In this document: piece after piece, positions 1 to 7,646 of the stretch
How the letters are laid out: every line of letters starts with the position of its first letter
Numbering within the stretch: the stretch's first letter is position 1
Origin: an uncultured Oscillospiraceae bacterium
Lineage (GTDB): Bacteria > Bacillota > Clostridia > Oscillospirales > Ruminococcaceae
Reading direction: 5' to 3'
NCBI GenBank assembly: GCA_934481355.1
Contig: CAKSPH010000010.1
Span: forward strand, 10,229 to 74,228
Length of the DNA: 64,000 nt
Translations under genes and position numbers: made by a program
The notes under the pieces: generated by a model
The model's database searches: none
Told to the model about the DNA's origin: nothing
What the model saw: the letters and a program-made list of their open reading frames with translations, nothing else

Positions 1-313
1 AGCCTATTGGATTTGTCAAGAGCTTTCTGGAAAAAAACTGATTTTTCTGAGTTTTTTGTTTCAAGAATTGATATTTGTAACCTCTAAAAACCGGGACGCG
101 AGCAGATTTCGTGCATGATTTCTATCAGATGCAAGACGTTATACTAATTCCCAATACACATAATATGCACAGGAGGTTTTTAGAGGTTATCATAATATAT
201 ACCGGCAAAACCTTACAAGATACCGGCAAAACCTTACAAGCCACGCCGGGATAGACCGGGCTCAGTGTTTAAGTTATAATGAAAGCAGTATTTGGACTGA
301 CATATTCCTCCTG
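1..313. other. Intergenic region with repeat-bounded segment
   Basis: No convincing gene is visible. Two inverted copies of TAACCTCTAAAAACC (78-92 and, reversed, 175-189) bound an AT-rich segment of about 110 bp. A 21-bp unit is then repeated in tandem with no spacer (199-219 and 220-240). The region follows the end of the WYL regulator gene on the minus strand. No clear intrinsic terminator was recognised. Confidence 0.6.
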
Positions 314-1282
314 TTATTTATACTGCCCGATCATCTTATCAAGCTCCGCCTTGTATTCCTCAACAAAATCATCAGGCGCTATGACCTTTACCCAACTCCC
401 CTGCGAAAGCAGATACATCATTATTCCCGTGCCGTAGACCTCCGCTTCGACAAGCGCCCTGCCGCCGCTGATATCCAGCACTACCGCAGTCGGAAGCCTG
501 TCCAGTATCGCCTGCAAGGACGGTCCGCTGTACTCGAACCGGACAGTCCTGCACACGCCGGGGAACATGAACTGTATCTTCTTCCGGAGCGCTCCCTCGT
601 CGAAATCCACGCCGTGCGGAAGTTCGAATTTCGTGCGGTGTTCGACGACCGACGTTATCCTGTCCACCCGGAAATACACCGGAGAATAGCTCTTGTCCTC
701 CGCCTTGTACGCGATGAGGTAGAAGTAATATTCGCTGAACATTATCGACGCGGGACGTATCGTGTGCGTTACCCGGTCGCGGTTCATCTTGTAGTAGGTT
801 ATCGTAATTTCCGTGCGGGAGCGGATATCCCCGGCGAGCTTCCACAGCATATCCACAACGCCCTCGGAGCAGTCGTGCCGTACCTCGCAGTAGTGGTACT
901 TTTCCTTGGAAATAAGGCTGTCAAGCAGCGCCTTATCCCTGGTGGAAGTGAACCTGCGGAGCTTCCCTATTATCTCCAGCAATTCCGGCTTGCTGAATGC
1001 GCGGCTCCCTATCAGCACCTTTATCACCGCCAGAGTTTCGCTGTCCCGCAGGAAATCGTCTATCCGCAGGGTGTAGCACTTTGCGCTCCTGTCGTAGACA
1101 AGCTCCGCGTGACCTGTCAGATCCCGGTTTTCCGCCAGGAAACAGCGTATCTCGCTGATATCCCGGGCAATGCTCTTGGCGGAAACTCCGTATTCATTAG
1201 CAAGCTCATTGACCGTTATCTTCTCGCCGCGCATTCCCCGCAGGAATATCGCAAGGCAGCGTTCGTTCTTTTCTGTGCTCAT
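314..1282 (-). CDS. WYL-domain transcriptional regulator (YafY/DeoR type)
   Basis: 322 residues. The N-terminal ~60 residues form a winged helix-turn-helix of the DeoR/YafY kind (KITVNELANEYGVSAKSIARD). The middle and C-terminal parts match a WYL domain, with the ligand-sensing strand seen as EYYFYLIAYK around residue 185, followed by the WCX extension. Such proteins are cytoplasmic regulators that sense small ligands or nucleic acid and often control stress, defence or metabolic genes. No partner gene is obvious next to it; the gene stands alone on the minus strand. Family assignment is firm, the target is unknown. Confidence 0.85.
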   Translation of the reverse strand: MSTEKNERCLAIFLRGMRGEKITVNELANEYGVSAKSIARDISEIRCFLAENRDLTGHAELVYDRSAKCYTLRIDDFLRDSETLAVIKVLIGSRAFSKPELLEIIGKLRRFTSTRDKALLDSLISKEKYHYCEVRHDCSEGVVDMLWKLAGDIRSRTEITITYYKMNRDRVTHTIRPASIMFSEYYFYLIAYKAEDKSYSPVYFRVDRITSVVEHRTKFELPHGVDFDEGALRKKIQFMFPGVCRTVRFEYSGPSLQAILDRLPTAVVLDISGGRALVEAEVYGTGIMMYLLSQGSWVKVIAPDDFVEEYKAELDKMIGQYK

Positions 1283-1345
1283 ATGCCCTCCACATCCAGT
1301 TCATGTTTGCATTTTACTACATTTTCCGAAGCAATTCAACATATT

Positions 1346-1570
1346 TCACGAAACCGGGTAAATAATTATATGACCGCATTTCGGACATATCTTCACGGAT
1401 TTGCTTTTCAGCTTCGTGCCACAACCCGGACAGAACAATTTCAACGGCAATAGATTCATGCGTTTCATCTCACTTTCTGATAACATTGTACCATTCCACT
1501 GGGACGCGCCTTTGTCCGTATAAAATCTTCCCGATAAGCCATCATTACTAAATGTAAAGTTCCTGCACAC
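1346..1570 (-). CDS. Small zinc-ribbon protein
   Basis: Up to 74 residues. The C-terminal half carries two cysteine knuckles, CPGCG and CPKCG, spaced as in a zinc ribbon. The start is uncertain: an internal ATG at about 1468 gives a 40-residue protein that is little more than the ribbon, and the N-terminal 30 residues look unremarkable. Function is unknown; short zinc ribbons usually bind nucleic acid or act as adaptors. Confidence 0.45.
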   Translation of the reverse strand: MCRNFTFSNDGLSGRFYTDKGASQWNGTMLSESEMKRMNLLPLKLFCPGCGTKLKSKSVKICPKCGHIIIYPVS

Positions 1571-1673
1571 CTAGTATAGCACAACAATAGCTGTTTGTCA
1601 ATGCGTCCCTTACTTCGAGTAAGTTCAGCAAAACCGGACAGTATGTTATACTTTTATTAAGGGGGCGGTCAGA

Positions 1674-2000
1674 ATGGGAACTCTTGGCGAAAGACTACGC
1701 GATCTTCGCAGCAAAAACGGAATAACTCAGGCGGAGCTTGCGGAAAAAATATTCGTGAGCGAAAGCTACATCGCGCTTATTGAATTGAACAAGCGGAATC
1801 CCAGCACCGAAATTCTCGGGAAGCTGTGCGATCACTTCGGCGTTTCAACAGATTATCTGCTGACCGGGGAATCCTCCGAGGACGATATCCTGCACGTCAG
1901 GGAGTGGCGGAAACTGGTTTCCGGGCGGAGCGACCGTGAAATCACCAGCGCGCTGAAGCTGGTGCGCTCATTTTTCGAGAGCGTTGACGAAACAAAATGA
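1674..2000 (+). CDS. XRE-family DNA-binding regulator
   Basis: 108 residues. Residues 5-62 form a Cro/C1 helix-turn-helix (ITQAELAEKIFVSESYIALIE) followed by the usual VSTDYLL motif, then a ~35-residue C-terminal helix for dimerisation. Start chosen at ATG after the strong AGGGGGCGG site; a possible -10 (TATACT, 1647-1652) lies just upstream. A 45-residue gene follows 60 bp downstream in the same direction and resembles this protein's C-terminal helix. Target unknown. Confidence 0.85.
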   Translation: MGTLGERLRDLRSKNGITQAELAEKIFVSESYIALIELNKRNPSTEILGKLCDHFGVSTDYLLTGESSEDDILHVREWRKLVSGRSDREITSALKLVRSFFESVDETK

Positions 2001-2060
2001 CCTTTACCCGGACGGTCGTCTGTCCGGGTGATTCTGTATCATTATCGTGAGGTGATACAG

Positions 2061-2198
2061 TTGACGGAAAAGGAACGTCTGATCTCAGAGCTTGTCGAGC
2101 TGCTTTCAGACCGGAGCGCTGACGATATCCGGCGGATAATTCAGCTTGTGAAAGAATATCTTTCGCTGGTTGATGAAAACAGAAATTCCCCCGTGTGA
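2061..2198 (+). CDS. 45-residue acidic helical protein
   Basis: Begins with TTG behind a good Shine-Dalgarno site (GAGGTGAT). The product is almost entirely helical. Its DRSADDIRRIIQLVKEYLSLVDE stretch parallels the C-terminal SDREITSALKLVRSFFESVDE of the XRE protein encoded 60 bp upstream, so it may be a duplicated dimerisation tail able to pair with that regulator. The stop codon lies inside the downstream terminator hairpin. That it is expressed is inferred from the start signals only. Confidence 0.5.
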   Translation: MTEKERLISELVELLSDRSADDIRRIIQLVKEYLSLVDENRNSPV

Positions 2199-2211
2199 CC
2201 GGGGGAATTTT
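2183..2211. terminator. Bidirectional intrinsic terminator
   Basis: A 9-bp stem (AATTCCCCC / GGGGGAATT) flanked by A-rich and T-rich runs. It lies between the convergent 45-residue gene on + and the SHOCT-domain gene on -, and can stop both. Confidence 0.75.
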
Positions 2212-2213
2212 CG

Positions 2214-2939
2214 TTATACTTTGGAAAGAAGCTCCGCTTTCTTGGCGTTGAATTCCTCGTCGGAAAGTATTCCGGCTTCCTTTAATGCGTTCAGCTTCTT
2301 GAGCTGCTCCAGCGGGTCGTCTGCGGGAGCGGCGGGCCTGGAAGCGTCCTTGTTCAGTTTGCCGAGTATCTTGTTTTCGCGGAGGAGGTCGAGCAGCTCG
2401 CGGCACTTCTGTGCCTGGCCGTATATCGAAACTCCGGTGAGCATTTCTACGCGGGTCATAAGCTCGTTACCCTCGTCGTCGAGGTGGGTTATCTGAATGT
2501 TGTTTTCCTGCTCCAGACTCTTGGTGTCGCTGCTGCTGGAAAGCAGGAACTCCGTGTTGCTGACCTGCCGCTTCACTATCTCGAACTTGACTACCCTGTC
2601 ATACGGAATGGTGAACAGCTCGTCGCCGAACCATGAATTTTTAGTTTCCAGCTCCGGCTTGAAAATGAAGCTGTCCGGCATGATGTTGAATCCGAACGCG
2701 GTGGGATCCATTTTGCCGTTCGGCTTCTTCGGGAATCCCCCGAGGTACACCACCTGATACCGCGCGATACTGCCCTCGATGGGCGCTTTCGCTTCCGCCG
2801 CGAGCGCCTTGTGCTCGTCCATCTTTGCCTTTGCGTCCGCCATGCCCTCGCTCATCTTGGACTTTGCGTCCTTGAGCGCCGCGCCCGCCTTTTCGCCTGC
2901 CTGCGAAGCCTTGTCCTTCAACTGATCAAAAAATCCCAT
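2214..2939 (-). CDS. SHOCT-domain protein
   Basis: 241 residues from the ATG preceded by CAGGAGGTAATTATC; the open frame extends upstream but without start signals. The N-terminal ~50 residues are an amphipathic, Lys/Ala-rich helix (DQLKDKASQAGEKAG). The middle resembles a PH-like beta domain, and the last ~30 residues are a SHOCT motif (DPLEQLKKLNALKEAGILS), common in membrane-associated and stress proteins as an oligomerisation helix pair. Function is not known for this architecture. Confidence 0.75.
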   Translation of the reverse strand: MGFFDQLKDKASQAGEKAGAALKDAKSKMSEGMADAKAKMDEHKALAAEAKAPIEGSIARYQVVYLGGFPKKPNGKMDPTAFGFNIMPDSFIFKPELETKNSWFGDELFTIPYDRVVKFEIVKRQVSNTEFLLSSSSDTKSLEQENNIQITHLDDEGNELMTRVEMLTGVSIYGQAQKCRELLDLLRENKILGKLNKDASRPAAPADDPLEQLKKLNALKEAGILSDEEFNAKKAELLSKV

Positions 2940-3057
2940 GATAATTACCTCCTGTCTGGGTTTGATACACTGATTATAGCAAACCGGCAGGACATGGGAA
3001 TGTCCGTGTAAAATTATTGTGGGCAAACCATCTGAATCAGGGGATCCCTAAAAAAAC

Positions 3058-3125
3058 AGTGTGAAAAGGAAAACGGGCAGATTGCGCCGAATGCGGGGAG
3101 GTTTGACGAAGCCTGCGGTGTGCTG
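3058..3125 (+). repeat. Dispersed repeat, internally deleted copy
   Basis: About 68 bp match the complement of 41030-41132. Shared blocks include GGAAAACGGG, TGCGCCGAATGCG and GGAGGTTTGACGAAGC. This copy lacks a central ~34 bp and the CCTCTAAAAAC ends of the other. An open frame through it (3061-3288) is probably not a gene. Confidence 0.65.
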
Positions 3126-3174
3126 TACATATTTTAAAATGTATCAGATTTTACGCCATTTCCGAAAAAAATCA

Positions 3175-3183
3175 TGGTATAAT
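3175..3183 (+). promoter_or_regulatory. Extended -10 promoter for the 21-residue peptide gene
   Basis: TGGTATAAT is a consensus extended -10. The -35 region is poor, as is usual for this class. Transcription would begin near 3190 and give a ~50-nt leader ending in GGGGAGGTGAG before ATG 3242. Confidence 0.5.
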
Positions 3184-3241
3184 AAACACAGAAGGTTTGT
3201 TATAGTCCTTAAATGTCCATATTCCGGGGAGGTGAGATTCT

Positions 3242-3307
3242 ATGCAGTTTCTGTATATTCTTCTTATGCCAATACTGATTTTACTTGACGCCGCAAAGAG
3301 GAAGTAA
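3242..3307 (+). CDS. 21-residue hydrophobic membrane peptide
   Basis: MQFLYILLMPILILLDAAKR plus one Lys: one transmembrane stretch with a short basic tail. It has a near-perfect Shine-Dalgarno site (GGGGAGGTGAG, 5-nt spacing) and an extended -10 promoter upstream. The stop lies 2 bp from the end of the convergent ECF subunit gene. Such peptides can be regulators of membrane complexes or type I toxins; the sequence does not decide. Too short for usual gene callers, hence moderate confidence. Confidence 0.45.
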   Translation: MQFLYILLMPILILLDAAKRK

Positions 3308-3309
3308 AA

Positions 3310-3996
3310 TCACTTACCGGAAAACACACCGTACTTTGTCTTAAGCCGCTCCAGCTTTCTGCCGAGCGGCTTATTAAGCGCCAGCAGGAAAACGACATTT
3401 GAAACGCAGTATACTGCAGTAACCGGAGCCGCCGAAGCTATCGCCGCAAGCCACAGTTCACCGGTGAAGCTCCCGCTCAGTGAAAGCACCGTCCACACGT
3501 CCATTACAAAAGAGTAGCCTATGCCTGCAAGCACTCCGAAAATGCACAGCGGCACCGGCTTATCAAGCAGACCTTTTCTTCCGAGTATTCCGGCGGTGGC
3601 TCCGATCAGCCCCCAGCAGAGCATCTGGAACGGCGTCCACGGACCCTGTCCGAACCAGATATTCGAGATGACCGCAGAAATAGCTCCGGTCATGAATCCC
3701 GCCTGCGGACCGAAATGCCGTGCAGACAGCGCAACGATGGCAGATACCGGTTTAAAAAACGGTACCGGAGCAAAAATGAACCTCCCGGCGGCGGAAAACG
3801 CGGTCATTACGGCGACCAGAATAAGTTCTCCCGCGGAGGGAGCCCTCTTCTCAAAGGAAAGGAAAAACGGAATGCAGCACAGCAATGCTGCGGCCGCGCT
3901 TGCCGTCCAGTAACCCGCGCCCCCCGACAGGACTGCGCCTGAAACAGCGGCGGCGGCAACCCCTGCCGCCGCCAGAACAGATATCAGCTTCTTCAT
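3310..3996 (-). CDS. ECF transporter S component
   Basis: 228 residues, six predicted membrane segments. The pattern GQGPWTPFQML in the middle and the small-residue-rich N-terminal helices match the substrate-binding S subunit of energy-coupling-factor vitamin importers. S subunits pair with a shared EcfA/A'/T module encoded elsewhere. Substrate (for instance a cobalamin- or riboflavin-like vitamin) cannot be read from the sequence. Its ATG overlaps the stop of the upstream gene (ATGA), so the two are translationally coupled. Confidence 0.8.
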   Translation of the reverse strand: MKKLISVLAAAGVAAAAVSGAVLSGGAGYWTASAAAALLCCIPFFLSFEKRAPSAGELILVAVMTAFSAAGRFIFAPVPFFKPVSAIVALSARHFGPQAGFMTGAISAVISNIWFGQGPWTPFQMLCWGLIGATAGILGRKGLLDKPVPLCIFGVLAGIGYSFVMDVWTVLSLSGSFTGELWLAAIASAAPVTAVYCVSNVVFLLALNKPLGRKLERLKTKYGVFSGK

Positions 3997-5327
3997 TTCC
4001 TGTGTCTTTTTTCGATTCCTGCGAGGATATCGTCCACAGCATATCGGGACTTATCCCTTGAATCATCGTCGTCTGCGATGAGGTCGCGCCGATTCTTTGC
4101 CGCCAGGATATCAGCACTGCGGCGGCTTCCCTCCGGCTTCGCCCCACGGGATGGCGCTGCTGCGAGGGCGTCCTCAAGGTCGATTATGGATTTGCTGGAT
4201 TTCCCGGACTGCTTTCCGGCGAGACCTCTGCCTATCTGCGGAGCCTCCGACTGGGCAAAGAATGCGTCAGGACGCTTGGCCGGCTTCCCGGGCTCGCTCC
4301 TGATCTCGGGACTGACCTCGGGAGTCTCGGATTTCTCCGGTTTTATGGAGGTCTCCGGCTTTGCCGGAGTTTCGGCCGCAGGCATGGTATTCACAGTGCT
4401 GTCGATATATCGCTTCGCTGCCACAGGCGCGGGAAGCGTGGGCTTTTCCGGCGCAGGATTCTTCTGTGCGGCCGCCTTTGCGAGAGCTTCGAACAGCTTT
4501 GCCGCATTATCCTGCGGAGCAGGCTTCTGCGCTGGCTCTTCCTTCTTAGGAAGCGGAGAATTCAGCAGGGAAAGAACGTCCGCGTCAGACATTGAGGGAG
4601 CGGAGCTCCTGGGCTGAGTTTCCTTTTTCTCACCGTATGTAAACAGTATGCTGTCGGCTGTCGTTTTCTTCGCGGAAGATTCCTTAATAAACGAAGCGCT
4701 TCCGCTTGAATTCACGGCGAACTGCGGTGAAAGCGGCTCAGGCTCGTGGTTTTTCACCTGCGGAACTATCTCAGGGATAGGCTTTTCCGCAGATTTAGTG
4801 CGAAGGAAATCACACAGGATCAGGAGCGCACACGGGAGCACCGCCATCACAAAAATTCCCCATGGAGTTTTAGTGAAGGTAATGAACGTCCCGAGGAACG
4901 GACTGCACCAGCCCGCCTTCCCTATCATGGCGTTTTCGCTGATAACGGTGCTGTCTGAGCCGTTGACCAGTGAGAGATAGTACACGCCGTCGCTCAGCTT
5001 GAAGTCCGAGTAGTATCCCATCGCCAGCGGAGCGTTCCTGTCCATGGGATCGGTGCTGTAAAGCACAAGGTTCCCCTCCTCCAGATCATAAGGCGCACAG
5101 GATGTCGTGATGACAGCACTACCGGCAGGAACACTGTCATAATCGCTGCTGTCGCATATGAACAGGTTGAATCCGAACACGCTGACTGTATTCGCTGACC
5201 CAAAGGCAGCAGCAGTGATTATCATCAGCAGACAGAGCAGCCCCAGCAGTCCGCTGATGGCGATTCCGGCTATTCTTAATATTTTTTTACCCGAATTTAT
5301 AAAAAACACCTCTTTTGCACTTGACAA
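3993..5327 (-). CDS. Signal-peptidase-like membrane protein with disordered tail
   Basis: 444 residues if the TTG at 5327 is used. An AGAGGTG site lies slightly downstream, so the true start may be a little shorter. Layout: a membrane helix (~17-42); an extracytoplasmic domain resembling S26 signal peptidases (PAGSAVIT..., EEGNLVLY); a second membrane helix (~150-170); then ~270 residues rich in Pro, Ala, Lys and Glu. In the S26 domain the Ser-Met of active peptidases is not seen (SDYDSVPAG instead), so catalysis is doubtful. Coupled to the ECF subunit gene by a 4-base overlap. Role unknown. Confidence 0.55.
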   Translation of the reverse strand: MSSAKEVFFINSGKKILRIAGIAISGLLGLLCLLMIITAAAFGSANTVSVFGFNLFICDSSDYDSVPAGSAVITTSCAPYDLEEGNLVLYSTDPMDRNAPLAMGYYSDFKLSDGVYYLSLVNGSDSTVISENAMIGKAGWCSPFLGTFITFTKTPWGIFVMAVLPCALLILCDFLRTKSAEKPIPEIVPQVKNHEPEPLSPQFAVNSSGSASFIKESSAKKTTADSILFTYGEKKETQPRSSAPSMSDADVLSLLNSPLPKKEEPAQKPAPQDNAAKLFEALAKAAAQKNPAPEKPTLPAPVAAKRYIDSTVNTMPAAETPAKPETSIKPEKSETPEVSPEIRSEPGKPAKRPDAFFAQSEAPQIGRGLAGKQSGKSSKSIIDLEDALAAAPSRGAKPEGSRRSADILAAKNRRDLIADDDDSRDKSRYAVDDILAGIEKRHRK

Positions 5328-5349
5328 ATCTCGGATTTAAGTATATAAT
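5321..5349 (+). promoter_or_regulatory. Sigma-A promoter of tRNA-Thr
   Basis: TTGACA (5321-5326), 17-bp spacer, TATAAT (5344-5349): a perfect consensus. It reads rightward into the tRNA about 70 bp downstream. The -35 overlaps the start of the divergent membrane-protein gene. Confidence 0.85.
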
Positions 5350-5427
5350 AATATAGTCACCGCAAAACGGTTATTTTAATTATAACATAGCTGCGGCTTT
5401 ATTTCAACCCTTTTTGCAGATTTTTTT

Positions 5428-5503
5428 GCTGGTATAGCTCAGTTGGTAGAGCAGCGCATTCGTAATGCGCAGGTCGTGGGTTCGAGTCCCATTCCCAGCT
5501 CCA
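5428..5503 (+). tRNA. tRNA-Thr (CGT anticodon), prophage attachment gene
   Basis: 76 nt with encoded CCA. D-loop AGCTCAGTTGGTAGAGC, anticodon stem GCGCA/TGCGC around loop TTCGTAA (anticodon CGT), T-loop TTCGAGT. The acceptor stem has one T-C mismatch at pair 6-67. The 3' half from 5454 is identical to attR at 39631, so the present gene is a hybrid of host 5' and phage-borne 3' sequence and stays functional. Confidence 0.95.
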
Positions 5504-5516
5504 TATTGAGAACCCC
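5454..5516 (+). other. attL (63-bp core)
   Basis: Identical to 39631-39693. It covers the anticodon stem to the CCA of tRNA-Thr plus 13 bp downstream. Crossover lies somewhere in this stretch. Confidence 0.9.
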
Positions 5517-5554
5517 CGCCAGATGGCTTGTAGAGCCGCCTGGCGGGGATTTTT
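5513..5554 (+). terminator. Intrinsic terminator after tRNA-Thr
   Basis: The GC-rich inverted repeat CCCGCCAGATGGC / GCCGCCTGGCGGG is followed by ATTTTT. A near-identical hairpin follows attR (39690-39730), so the phage carries its own copy of the host tRNA terminator. Confidence 0.85.
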
Positions 5555-5619
5555 GACGCCTGAAACCGCGACGCGCAACAAATGTATTTTGCCGCGTTTT
5601 TGCGTACTTTTTCGCAAGT

Positions 5620-5643
5620 ATGGGTGTCAACATGGGTGTCAAA
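5620..5643 (+). promoter_or_regulatory. Paired direct repeats, candidate integrase arm sites (P' arm)
   Basis: Two copies of ATGGGTGTCAA start at 5620 and 5632 (12-bp period). The same pair occurs at 39561 and 39572, on the other side of the att core in the excised circle. That arrangement is what arm-type sites of a tyrosine integrase look like. The rest of 5555-5770 shows no gene. Confidence 0.5.
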
Positions 5644-5770
5644 TTTGGCGTTAAAACTATTTTATCGTGATAAGTAGAGTAAATGCAACCGCCAAAAATT
5701 CAAGTCCTGTTTTATGCAAAATAACGAAATCCCCGGAGCCTGCGCCCCGAGGAAAGTCAATAGTGTAGAA

Positions 5771-6454
5771 TTAGAGTGAAGTTCGAGTGATTTTCGAGCA
5801 CCCCAGCGCTCGAAGCTTCCCGGCGATGTCCTCTGCCCTGCTCTGGGCGACAGTGATCTCGGCGGTAATCCTGACCTGCTTCTCCGGCGCAACCATCGCC
5901 CGGAACCAGTCCATATTCTTGCCGAATATGATGAGCCAGTGCTCCGGGTCGCCGTGGTTGGAAGCGTATCCCCGGGCGCAAGCCTCCTTATGGCTGATGA
6001 TGTTTTCCGGCTTTATGGTCGGGTAGTTCTTCATGAGCCGCTTGCAGAGGTCAGCCGCAAGCCCGAAGGCCTCCTCGAAGTAGGCGCGGTCGTTCAGCGC
6101 GTCCTCGCAGACCTCTATCTGTATGTATGCGGGAGCGTAGTTGTAACTGCCTTTCGAGCCGCTTCCGCAGCCCCAGCAGCATATATCCCACGGCAGCAGC
6201 TTCGCCGCCCGGACTGTGCCGCTCTTATCCCTGCCGATGACCGCGTGAGGGCAGACATCGGTGCTCGCACGGTCAAAGTAGTTCTTGTAGGGATTCTCCC
6301 CGCAGATATCCGGCGCGTTGACATAGCGTTTCAGGTTCGGATTATTCGCCCCAGTGCTGTGAATGATGATTCCCGCCGGACTTCCCGCAGGCATTTTCCG
6401 AGCTGCCACAAATGCGCCGTTATTCCGCGCGTACGCTTCAAATGTTATCGCCAT
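5771..6454 (-). CDS. N-acetylmuramoyl-L-alanine amidase (endolysin)
   Basis: 227 residues, Amidase_2/PGRP fold. Zinc ligands are visible as HSTGANN near residue 32, ISHKEA near 153, and the closing HGDPEHW motif near 167. It would cleave the amide bond between muramic acid and the stem peptide at the end of the lytic cycle. The C-terminal ~35 residues form a small separate tail. Start ATG follows AAGGAGGACAACGACA and overlaps the holin gene. Last gene of the leftward late operon. Confidence 0.85.
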   Translation of the reverse strand: MAITFEAYARNNGAFVAARKMPAGSPAGIIIHSTGANNPNLKRYVNAPDICGENPYKNYFDRASTDVCPHAVIGRDKSGTVRAAKLLPWDICCWGCGSGSKGSYNYAPAYIQIEVCEDALNDRAYFEEAFGLAADLCKRLMKNYPTIKPENIISHKEACARGYASNHGDPEHWLIIFGKNMDWFRAMVAPEKQVRITAEITVAQSRAEDIAGKLRALGCSKITRTSL

Positions 6455-6662
6455 TGTCGTTGTCCTCCTTGTGGGAACTGTCCGCCAGTCCCTCGCCGAT
6501 GGTGTACCCCACCACCGCCGCGGTTGCCATAATGCAGCCGCTGACGGTCTGGGCGACCTCGTCCCCGCCGCCGAAGGCGAGGATCAGTCCGGACACCAGC
6601 GCCGCCACGGATACCCACCACTTACGGCTTGTAAGTTTTCTCTTCCAGTTAATTTTATTCAT
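6438..6662 (-). CDS. Phage holin, phi-LC3-like
   Basis: 74 residues from the ATG behind CAGGAGGAAAAAAGAC. INWKRKLTSRKWW at the N-terminus, two membrane segments with a Gly-rich turn, and a charged acidic tail are typical of the LC3-type holins next to amidases in Firmicutes phages. It forms membrane lesions that let the amidase reach the wall. Overlaps its neighbours on both sides. Confidence 0.8.
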   Translation of the reverse strand: MNKINWKRKLTSRKWWVSVAALVSGLILAFGGGDEVAQTVSGCIMATAAVVGYTIGEGLADSSHKEDNDNGDNI

Positions 6663-6885
6663 GTCTTTTTTCCTCCTGTTCCAGGTCCTCAATTCTGTGA
6701 TTGATGACCTTTATCTGCTCCTCGACCACCGGCATACGGCGGGCGAAGTTGTTGTGCTCCGCAACCTTGTTTTCAAGCTGCTGGATCCTGTACGCGGTCA
6801 GCTTCGAGCTGACCAGTATTCCGCCGAGGGAGCCCCCGAGCGTTCCTATCAGCGATATTACCGCCACAATTACACTGCTGTCCAT
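6655..6885 (-). CDS. Membrane-anchored coiled-coil lysis protein (XhlA-like)
   Basis: 76 residues: an N-terminal membrane segment (IVAVISLIGTLGGSLGGILV) followed by a coiled coil with heptad leucines and valines to the end. Size, topology and position before the holin match XhlA/hemolysin-like accessory lysis proteins, although in those the membrane segment is often C-terminal. Function in lysis is inferred from context. Confidence 0.55.
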   Translation of the reverse strand: MDSSVIVAVISLIGTLGGSLGGILVSSKLTAYRIQQLENKVAEHNNFARRMPVVEEQIKVINHRIEDLEQEEKRHE

Positions 6886-7646
6886 TATTCCCCCTCCAGT
6901 GCTGCAATCCTTGCCTCCAGTTTGTCAATGGCGGTGCTGTCCGGTATCCTGCGCCATTCCGACCAGGTTCCGTCATGACAGAATCTGATATGCACCGACT
7001 GCTGCCAACGAAAGCAGCCCGTTGCAATCTGAAATGCACGTCCGTCATTAGTTCCGGTTAATACTTCGTACCACACACCCTCGCCCGGCGTTTCAGGGCA
7101 GTTGGGGATATAGTCGGTGGCTTCCGGGTTATCGGCATTTCCGGATACGCTCACCCATTTGTTCCAGCACGGATTATCCCGGGGCAGGTTACTGGAAAAG
7201 ATATCTTTGTTGGTTGAGCCGTATATTTCCCCGTGAAGATTGACGGGGATATCCGAAAGTTCCGCCTTGCCGTTCCATGTTGATTTTTCGGCGGCTGTGA
7301 CGTGAATATCCGCGTTCCCCGCGTGAGCATTTATGGCGGCTCTTGCTACATCATCAGCACCCGAGCCGCCGGACTGTGCCGATTTACCGAAAGGGCATTC
7401 TGCGTAATCTGAGCCTACCAGCAGCACCGAGCCAGTGCCGAGCAGATACACCGTGCCGTTCGCACCGTATACCGCCGCAGCCTGTCCCGCCGGAATGCTG
7501 ATCACACCATCCGCTCCCGCCGAAATTCCTGCCGAAGCCGAAGCGTAAATCACGTCCGCGCCGTCGTTCCTGAGCCACGCGTTCGCGCCGCTGGAATATT
7601 CCACCTTGATTTCCTTGCCTGCGAGGTTGATTGTTTTTGATGTCAT
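6885..7646 (-). CDS. Tail fibre / receptor-binding protein with knob-like end
   Basis: 253 residues. The N-terminal ~100 residues are Gly/Ala/Ser-rich beta structure. The C-terminal part has a pyocin-knob-like pattern (FQIATGCFRW...HIRFCHDGTWSEWRRI), followed by a short helix (IDKLEARIAALEGE) suited to trimerisation. Its start overlaps the tail protein gene by 4 bases. Likely the distal adhesin; the receptor cannot be predicted. Confidence 0.65.
   Translation of the reverse strand: MTSKTINLAGKEIKVEYSSGANAWLRNDGADVIYASASAGISAGADGVISIPAGQAAAVYGANGTVYLLGTGSVLLVGSDYAECPFGKSAQSGGSGADDVARAAINAHAGNADIHVTAAEKSTWNGKAELSDIPVNLHGEIYGSTNKDIFSSNLPRDNPCWNKWVSVSGNADNPEATDYIPNCPETPGEGVWYEVLTGTNDGRAFQIATGCFRWQQSVHIRFCHDGTWSEWRRIPDSTAIDKLEARIAALEGE

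Noticed and set aside
199..240. Two-unit direct repeat as CRISPR or iteron
   Set aside because: Only two 21-bp units with no spacer between them; best seen as a small tandem duplication.
3061..3288. 75-residue plus-strand protein
   Set aside because: It runs through a dispersed repeat and into promoter sequence, lacks a ribosome site and has no conserved feature.
4078..4617. 179-codon plus-strand open frame
   Set aside because: Antisense to the disordered tail of the membrane protein; Ser/Ala/Gly-rich shadow frame without start signals.
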